The notes under the pieces are model-generated. The model was given only the letters and a program-made list of their open reading frames with translations. It was not told the DNA's origin and did not search any database. Below are positions 44,907 to 49,469 of a stretch of DNA of 49,469 nt, one piece after another. Source of the DNA: Nocardioides terrae (GTDB lineage Bacteria; Actinomycetota; Actinomycetes; Propionibacteriales; Nocardioidaceae); assembly GCF_900112345.1 (NCBI RefSeq), contig NZ_FOLB01000003.1:298409-347877 (forward strand). The letters are read 5' to 3'. Within the stretch, counting starts at the first letter, position 1, and each line of letters opens with the position of its first letter. Both the position numbers and the translations under genes were made by a program.

Positions 44907-46062
44907 CGTTGAAATCTCCTTCGTACTGCCGCATCGTGGCCTCCTCGAGCGCCATGAAGACGTGGGTCGCCTTGAGGTAGTCCTCGCTCGGGAAGATGAG
45001 CGGGTTGTCGACCAGCGTCGGGTCGACCTTCTCCATCTCGGCCTGCGCACCGTCGACGGGGCAGACGTACCAGACGTACGCCGCGAGCTTCGCCGCGACC
45101 GCGGGGTCGTAGTAGTAGTCGATCCACTTCTCCGCGTTGGCCTGGTGGGAGGCGAGGTTGGGCACGATCATGTTGTCCGACCAGATCATCAGGCCCTCCT
45201 CGGGCCGGACGAACACGAGGTTCTCGTCCTCGGCGGCCGCGATGTCGCCCGACCAGGCGACGCAGGCCGCGATGTTGCCGGCGGAGAGGTCGTTGAGGTA
45301 CTCGTTGCCCGTGAACGCGCGGATCTGCCCGCGCCGCCGCGCGGCGCTGATCTTGTCGATCGCGCCGGCCCAGTCGTCGCTGCTGAACTTGCTCGGGTCC
45401 TTGCCACCGGAGAGCAGCATCAGCCCCATCGTGTCGCGCATCTCGGTCAACATCGTGACCTTCCCGCGCAGGTCGTCGCGGGTGAGCAGCTCGTCCATGG
45501 TCCGGACTTCCTTGACCAGCGACTTGTTGTAGGCGATGCCGGTGAAGCCGCTCTGCCACGGCGCGGAGTAGTCGCGGTTCGGGTCCCATCCCACGCCCTG
45601 CAGCGACGAGATGAGGTTCTTGTCGAGGTTCGGGACCTTCGACTTGTCGAGCTTCTGGATCCAGCCCATCTGGATCATCCGCGCGGCCATCCAGTCCGTC
45701 AGCATGAACATGTCCCGCTTGGTCGGCGCGCAGGCGCCGAGCTGGTTCTTGACCTTGCCGAAGAACTCGACGTTGTCGTTGACGTCGGCGACATAGCTGA
45801 CGTCGATGCCGAACTCCTTCTGGAAGTCCGTCAGCGTCGAGGTGTAGTCGTTGTCCGGGTCGTCCTCGTCGATGTAGGCCGGCCAGTTCGAGACCACCAG
45901 CCGCTTGTCGGTCGCCGACCGGTCGGTCGCGCGACACGCCGCCGGGTCCTGCTTCAGGTCGCGCGTGGAGAACAACGGCAGAACGGCGATGCTGGCCAGG
46001 CCGAACGCACCCGCGCCGGCACCCCTCAACACACTTCGGCGGCTCAGGCCAGGTCCGGCCAC
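44890..46062 (-). CDS. potD: Polyamine-type ABC importer binding protein PotD-like
   Basis: The substrate-binding protein (390 residues) that captures polyamine outside the membrane. It begins with a twin-arginine signal, SRRSVLRGAG at 7-16, then a hydrophobic stretch, so it is probably exported folded by Tat. The mature part has VVSNWPAYIDEDD and the LVFVRPEEGLMIWSDNM region of PotD/PotF-type proteins. The GTG at 46062 is set by a strong AAGGAGG six bases ahead. It opens the operon potD-potA-potB-potC-oxidase. Four cysteines are present. Confidence 0.91.
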   Translation of the reverse strand: MAGPGLSRRSVLRGAGAGAFGLASIAVLPLFSTRDLKQDPAACRATDRSATDKRLVVSNWPAYIDEDDPDNDYTSTLTDFQKEFGIDVSYVADVNDNVEFFGKVKNQLGACAPTKRDMFMLTDWMAARMIQMGWIQKLDKSKVPNLDKNLISSLQGVGWDPNRDYSAPWQSGFTGIAYNKSLVKEVRTMDELLTRDDLRGKVTMLTEMRDTMGLMLLSGGKDPSKFSSDDWAGAIDKISAARRRGQIRAFTGNEYLNDLSAGNIAACVAWSGDIAAAEDENLVFVRPEEGLMIWSDNMIVPNLASHQANAEKWIDYYYDPAVAAKLAAYVWYVCPVDGAQAEMEKVDPTLVDNPLIFPSEDYLKATHVFMALEEATMRQYEGDFNDVISG

Positions 46063-46080
46063 GGCGCACCTCCTTCCCAC

Positions 46081-46121
46081 CCCGGCGATCCGGGTGCCCG
46101 GATCGTGGCACGATCGCCGGG
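46081..46121. promoter_or_regulatory. Nested palindromes between potD and lrp genes
   Basis: An outer pair CCCGGCGATC (46081-46090) and GATCGCCGGG (46112-46121) overlaps an inner 15-base palindrome GATCGTGGCACGATC (46101-46115). The arms share GATCG, so the two folds or sites exclude each other. The place, 20-60 bases before the potD start and within the divergent region, fits an operator, possibly for the Lrp regulator. Confidence 0.5.
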
Positions 46122-46261
46122 TGCGCCACAAGGGAATCCGTGGCCTGGAAACGAGATTGCAACGAACTACGTCGCCTGACCGGTGCCGGACCACCGAAAA
46201 CCTCAGCCACACGCGGCGGAACCTTTGACCACTGGCAGGACGAGCCGGGACACTGACGCCC

Positions 46262-46735
46262 ATGACCCGCACCCGCACCAAGCAGCCGGTGACCCTCGAC
46301 GAGGTCTCGAAGGCGATCATCGAGCAGCTCCAGCAGGACGGCCGCCGCTCGTACGCCGCGATCGGGAAGGTCGTCGGACTCTCCGAGGCCGCCGTCCGCC
46401 AGCGGGTCCAGCGGCTGATCGACTCCGGAGTGATGCAGGTCGTCGCCGTCACCGACCCCCTCGAGCTCGGCTTCGCCCGGCAGGCCATGGTCGGCATCAG
46501 GGTGTCCGGGCCGCTCGACCCGGTCGCCGACGCGCTGAGCGCGCTTGAGGAGGTCGACTACGTCGTCATCACCGCGGGCTCCTACGACCTGCTCGCCGAG
46601 GTCGTCGCCGAGAGCGACGAGCACCTGCTCGAGCTGATCTCGGACAGCATCCGCGCCATCCCGGGCGTCGTCGCGACCGAGACGTTCATGTACCTGCGGC
46701 TGCAGAAGCAGACCTACTCGTGGGGCGTGCGGTGA
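46262..46735 (+). CDS. Lrp/AsnC-family transcriptional regulator
   Basis: A 157-residue feast/famine regulator. The N-terminal helix-turn-helix is RRSYAAIGKVVGLSEAAVRQRVQRL (about 28-52), and the C-terminal RAM domain has GSYDLLAEVVAESDEHLLELI and PGVVATETFMYL, which binds small amino-acid-like ligands. The gene is divergent from the polyamine importer operon and overlaps the second oxidase gene by four bases (GTGA), so it probably controls both. No clear ribosome binding site precedes the ATG. Confidence 0.93.
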   Translation: MTRTRTKQPVTLDEVSKAIIEQLQQDGRRSYAAIGKVVGLSEAAVRQRVQRLIDSGVMQVVAVTDPLELGFARQAMVGIRVSGPLDPVADALSALEEVDYVVITAGSYDLLAEVVAESDEHLLELISDSIRAIPGVVATETFMYLRLQKQTYSWGVR

Positions 46736-48111
46736 GCTCGTACGCCGACCTCTCGCTCTGGCATGCCACGGCCGGCGATCCGTGGACGCCCCGGCCGCCG
46801 CTGGCCGGGGATCTGGCGGTCGACGTGGCGGTGGTCGGCGCCGGCTTCACCGGTCTGTGGACCGCCTACTACCTGGCCGAGGCGCGACCCGACCTCCGGA
46901 TCGCGGTCGTCGAGAAGGAGGTCGCCGGCTTCGGGGCGTCGGGGCGCAACGGCGGCTGGGCCTCGGCGCTCTTCCCCGCGTCGCTGGGCGCCCTCGCCGC
47001 ACTCGGGTCGCGGGAGGGCGCGCTCGCCCAGCACCGGGCGATGCGGGAGAGCGTCGACGAGGTGATCCGGGCGGCGAGCGCCGAGGGGATCGACGCCGAC
47101 ATCGCAAAGGGCGGCACCGTCGTGCTCGCCCGCAGCAGCCCGCAGCTCGCCCGTGCCCGCGCCGAGGTCGACGACGCCCGCTCGTGGGGGCGTGGCGAGG
47201 ACGACGTACGGCTGCTGGACGAGGCGGAGGCGCGGGCGGTCCTCAACGCGACCGGGACGCTCGGCGCGACCTACACCCCCGACTGCGCGGCGATCCACCC
47301 CGCGAAGCTGGTGCGCGGGCTGGCCCGGGCGGTCGAGGGCCGCGGCGTCACGATCCACGAGCAGACCCCGGTCACCGCGATCGAACCGCACCGCGTCCTC
47401 ACGCCGCGGGGCACGGTGAGCGCCGACGTGGTGGTGCGCGCGACGGAGGGCTACACACCCGGCCTCCGCGGGCTCGAGCGGGCCGTCGTGCCCGTCTACT
47501 CGCTCATCATCGCGACCGCTCCCCTGCCCGAGTCGGTCTGGTCGGAGATCGGGCTGGCGCGGCGCGAGACGTTCAGCGACCACCGCAACCTCATCGTCTA
47601 CGGCCAGCGCACCGCGGACGACCGGCTCGTCTTCGGTGGCCGCGGGGCGCCGTACCACTTCGGCTCCCGGATCGACCCCGCGAACGACCGCGACGATCAC
47701 GTCTTCGCGAGCCTGTGGTCGGCGCTGCTGGAGATGTTCCCCGTCCTCGCCCGCACGAAGGTGACCCACTCCTGGGGCGGGGCGCTCGGGATCCCCCGGG
47801 ACTGGTGCGCCTCCGTCGGGCTGGACGCAGCGACGGGGCTCGGCTGGGCGGGCGGGTACGTCGGCGACGGGGTCACCACCACCAACCTGGCCGGCCGGAC
47901 GCTGCGGGACCTGGTGCTGGGGCACTCCTCCGACCTCACCGCGCTCCCCTGGGTCGGTCACCGCTCGCCGGCCTGGGAGCCCGAGCCGCTGCGCTGGCTC
48001 GGCATCAACGCCGGCCTGCGGGCGATGACCGTCGCCGACGCCGAGGAGCGCGTCACCGGTCGGCCGTCGCTGGCCGCGCGGGCGATGGCCCCGCTGCTCG
48101 GCGGCCACTGA
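46732..48111 (+). CDS. FAD-dependent amine oxidoreductase, paralogue (PuuB-like)
   Basis: A 459-residue DAO-fold flavoprotein with VAVVGAGFTGLWTAYYLAE near residue 28 and GFGASGRNGGW, clearly related to the 40656-42041 product. The C-terminal part has GLGWAGGYVGDGVTTTNLAGRTL. It probably oxidises an amine such as gamma-glutamylputrescine or an N-substituted amino acid. The GTG at 46732 overlaps the lrp stop. It and the other oxidase flank the importer operon, suggesting different substrates or conditions. Confidence 0.87.
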   Translation: MSSYADLSLWHATAGDPWTPRPPLAGDLAVDVAVVGAGFTGLWTAYYLAEARPDLRIAVVEKEVAGFGASGRNGGWASALFPASLGALAALGSREGALAQHRAMRESVDEVIRAASAEGIDADIAKGGTVVLARSSPQLARARAEVDDARSWGRGEDDVRLLDEAEARAVLNATGTLGATYTPDCAAIHPAKLVRGLARAVEGRGVTIHEQTPVTAIEPHRVLTPRGTVSADVVVRATEGYTPGLRGLERAVVPVYSLIIATAPLPESVWSEIGLARRETFSDHRNLIVYGQRTADDRLVFGGRGAPYHFGSRIDPANDRDDHVFASLWSALLEMFPVLARTKVTHSWGGALGIPRDWCASVGLDAATGLGWAGGYVGDGVTTTNLAGRTLRDLVLGHSSDLTALPWVGHRSPAWEPEPLRWLGINAGLRAMTVADAEERVTGRPSLAARAMAPLLGGH

Positions 48112-48201
48112 GAAAACCGGTTGCGCGGCCGGTGGGTGCCCCGGGACGATGTCGGCGATCGGGCGCTGTGCCCGGTGATGACCGAGAGGAGGCGAGGAAC
48201 C

Positions 48202-48297
48202 GTGACGACTGTCGTTGTCGGCCTGCCCACCCGCCATCCCTCTCACCCTCACCGGAGCACCGTTGTCTTCCGATCTGTCATCCGACGTCACGCTTGA
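48202..48297 (+). CDS. Possible 31-codon upstream ORF before RIO gene
   Basis: A GTG at 48202 preceded by AGAGGAGG (nine bases) opens a 31-residue frame rich in His, Arg and Val. It ends at TGA 48295-48297, 35 bases inside the RIO reading frame. The ribosome binding site is stronger than that of the RIO gene. It could be a regulatory leader or could be chance. Confidence 0.25.
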   Translation: MTTVVVGLPTRHPSHPHRSTVVFRSVIRRHA

Positions 48298-49135
48298 CCC
48301 ACGCTTCACCTTCGACTTCGTCGCCTTCGACGGCGACGACGAGCTCGACCCCGGCTCGCGCTGGTCGACCTGGCTCGCCGTCGAGCCGCTCTGCCGCGGA
48401 CCGGAGCCGCGCCCGGACTGGGTGGTGACCTCCCAGGCCGCCATCGACACCGAGCTCGGCATCCTCAAGACCGGCAAGGAGGCCGACGCCTTCCTGCTCG
48501 AGCGGGCCGTGCCGGGATCGGACCGGCTCGGCGACTCCTGCGTCATGGTGGCCAAGCGCTACCGCGGCGAGGAGCACCGCACCTTCCACCGCTCGGCCAG
48601 CTACACCGAGGGCCGCCGCACGCGGAACTCGCGCGACGCCCGCGCCATGGCCAACAAGACCGACTACGGCAGGTCGGTCGCCGCCGGCCAGTGGGCGCGC
48701 GCCGAGTGGGAGGCCCTGGTGCGCTGCCACGAGCTCGGGCTGCCGGTCCCCTACCCCGTCCAGGTCGACGGCACCGAGATCCTCATGGAGTGGATCGAGG
48801 TGGACGGCGAGACGGCGCCGCGGCTCGCCCAGACCCGCCCGGAGGCCACCCTGCTCGCGGACTACTTCGAGCAGCTCCGCGCCGTCCTCCTCACCCTGAC
48901 CGAGCAGGGGCTGGTGCACGGCGACCTGTCGCCGTACAACATCCTGGCCGTGGGCGACCGGCTCGTCGTCATCGACCTGCCGCAGATGGTCGACCTGGTG
49001 GCCAACCCGGCGGGCGCCGAGTTCCTGCTGCGCGACTGCACGAACATGTGCCGGTGGTTCGCCGCCCGCGGGCTGGACCCGCGGCTGACGGACGAGCAGG
49101 CGCTGTTCGGGGAGCTGATGGCGGTGGCGTTCTAG
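48263..49135 (+). CDS. RIO-family serine protein kinase
   Basis: A 290-residue kinase of the RIO1 type. It has the RIO P-loop-like LKTGKEADAFLLE, the catalytic loop LVHGDLSPYNILAV and the metal-binding VVIDLPQMVDL. In archaea and eukaryotes RIO kinases act in small-subunit maturation; the role in bacteria is unsettled. I start at TTG 48263, with GGAG seven bases ahead. A TTG at 48215 would add sixteen residues without a binding site. The stop codon TAG (49133-49135) is part of the CTAG used as insertion target by the IS481-family element. Confidence 0.9.
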   Translation: MSSDLSSDVTLDPRFTFDFVAFDGDDELDPGSRWSTWLAVEPLCRGPEPRPDWVVTSQAAIDTELGILKTGKEADAFLLERAVPGSDRLGDSCVMVAKRYRGEEHRTFHRSASYTEGRRTRNSRDARAMANKTDYGRSVAAGQWARAEWEALVRCHELGLPVPYPVQVDGTEILMEWIEVDGETAPRLAQTRPEATLLADYFEQLRAVLLTLTEQGLVHGDLSPYNILAVGDRLVVIDLPQMVDLVANPAGAEFLLRDCTNMCRWFAARGLDPRLTDEQALFGELMAVAF

Positions 49136-49136
49136 T
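49131..49136. other. Probable IS481-family target site (TCTAGT)
   Basis: TCTAGT fits the NCTAGN target that Bordetella IS481 is known to choose and duplicate. The adjoining element starts with TGT, as IS481-family ends do. The stop codon of the RIO gene and that of the transposase both lie in this CTAG, on opposite strands. The other copy of the duplication would be beyond the window. Confidence 0.55.
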
Positions 49137-49469
49137 TGTGATGCCCAGCCAGGTTGTCCAACCTGGTGATGGGTGCTTGCTTGCCGATTGCTGAGTGGGG
49201 CCGGTGGTGGTTGTACTGGTGGACCCATCCTGGCAGGGCCGCGAGTCGGGCTGATTCGGAGTTGTAGAACTTCTTGAACGCCCAGCCCTCGGCCAGAGTG
49301 CGGTGGAAGCGCTCGATCTTGCCGTTGGTCTGGGGCCGGTAGGGCCGGGTGCGCTTGGGCGTGATGCCGAGCTCGGCGCAGGTGTCGCGCCATAGGTAGG
49401 AGCGGTAGCAGCTGCCGTTGTCGCTGAGAACACGCTGGACGGTGACGCCACGTTCGGCGAACCACGCCA
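49132..49469 (-). CDS. IS481-family transposase, C-terminal part
   Basis: The gene runs off the right edge; about 111 C-terminal codons are visible, with no start in the window. The rve/DDE integrase core is clear: VLSDNGSCYRS carries the second catalytic Asp, and RPQTNGKIERFHRTL carries the Glu, followed by NHHRPHSAIG near the end. The protein ends NLAGHHN. It is read toward and overlaps the stop of the RIO gene by four bases. A small hairpin (CCAGGTTG-TC-CAACCTGG, 49149-49166) lies inside its end. It moves the element by DDE transposition. Whether the full element is intact cannot be seen. Confidence 0.9.
   Translation of the reverse strand, partial: AWFAERGVTVQRVLSDNGSCYRSYLWRDTCAELGITPKRTRPYRPQTNGKIERFHRTLAEGWAFKKFYNSESARLAALPGWVHQYNHHRPHSAIGKQAPITRLDNLAGHHN
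49137..49469 (-). mobile_element. IS481-family insertion sequence, one end
   Basis: The element end is placed at 49137, where TGTGATGCCCAGCC begins directly after TCTAGT. The rest of the element lies beyond the window, so the opposite inverted repeat cannot be compared. The base composition is only slightly lower in GC than its neighbours. Confidence 0.6.

Overview
The window is high-GC chromosomal DNA (GC-rich third codon positions, many GTG starts, TANNNT promoters directly in front of start codons, actinobacterial gene order) and most resembles an actinomycete of the Nocardioidaceae (Nocardioides-like). Almost every stretch carries a gene. I see no tRNA, rRNA, CRISPR array or prophage. The only mobile element is the end of an IS481-family insertion sequence at the right edge.

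Layout. (1) 79-4122, minus strand: rpsO, pnp and an M16 zinc protease. (2) 4274-11464: a PTS sugar block with mannitol permease mtlA, a divergent zinc-dependent polyol-type dehydrogenase, Enzyme I (ptsI), a DeoR regulator, 1-phosphofructokinase (fruK) and HPr (ptsH). (3) 11545-19782: PadR plus a HAAS-domain membrane protein, a secreted YkuD-fold protein, an MMPL exporter, a histidine kinase/response regulator pair and an ABC-2 exporter. (4) 19918-27322, minus strand: the translation/transcription operon rimP-nusA-ylxR-infB-rbfA-truB-ribF. In many actinomycetes ribF is followed directly by rpsO-pnp, so blocks 2 and 3 look like a 15.8 kb interruption of that order. (5) 27420-28336: a lipoprotein and a ferritin-like DUF4439 protein. 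(6) 28488-35643, minus strand: dxr-rseP-ispG, a GNAT protein, proS and a HAD protein. (7) 35683-48111: an amine/polyamine utilisation region with an alpha/beta hydrolase, GabT, a secreted M43 metalloprotease, a class III aminotransferase, a PotDABC-like uptake operon ending in a PuuB-like oxidase, and a divergent Lrp regulator with a second PuuB-like oxidase. (8) 48202-49469: a RIO-family kinase and the IS481-family end.

How they work together. EI and HPr would supply phosphate to MtlA, which makes mannitol phosphate. The dehydrogenase is the obvious next enzyme and FruK could act on a fructose-1-phosphate product. Control points are visible: a Crp-like palindrome and an array of four TCGGGCA-type half-sites between mtlA and the dehydrogenase, and a promoter with an overlapping palindrome between ptsI and the DeoR gene. 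In the polyamine region, transporter, amine oxidases and aminotransferases form a plausible import-and-oxidise route under Lrp control, with no gamma-glutamylputrescine synthetase in view.

The most distinctive non-coding content is a set of repeats built into gene ends: a 22-bp-period family at 19785-19910 and 22318-22432; a second family with arms based on CGAGTCGGCAGAAG at 37867-37911 and 40573-40657, making near-perfect terminator hairpins between convergent genes; and a third palindromic element at 1-40. Several hairpins overlap stop codons. The IS481-family element appears to have used the CTAG inside the RIO gene stop codon as its target. I found no clearly new multi-gene system; these signals are what most merits checking.
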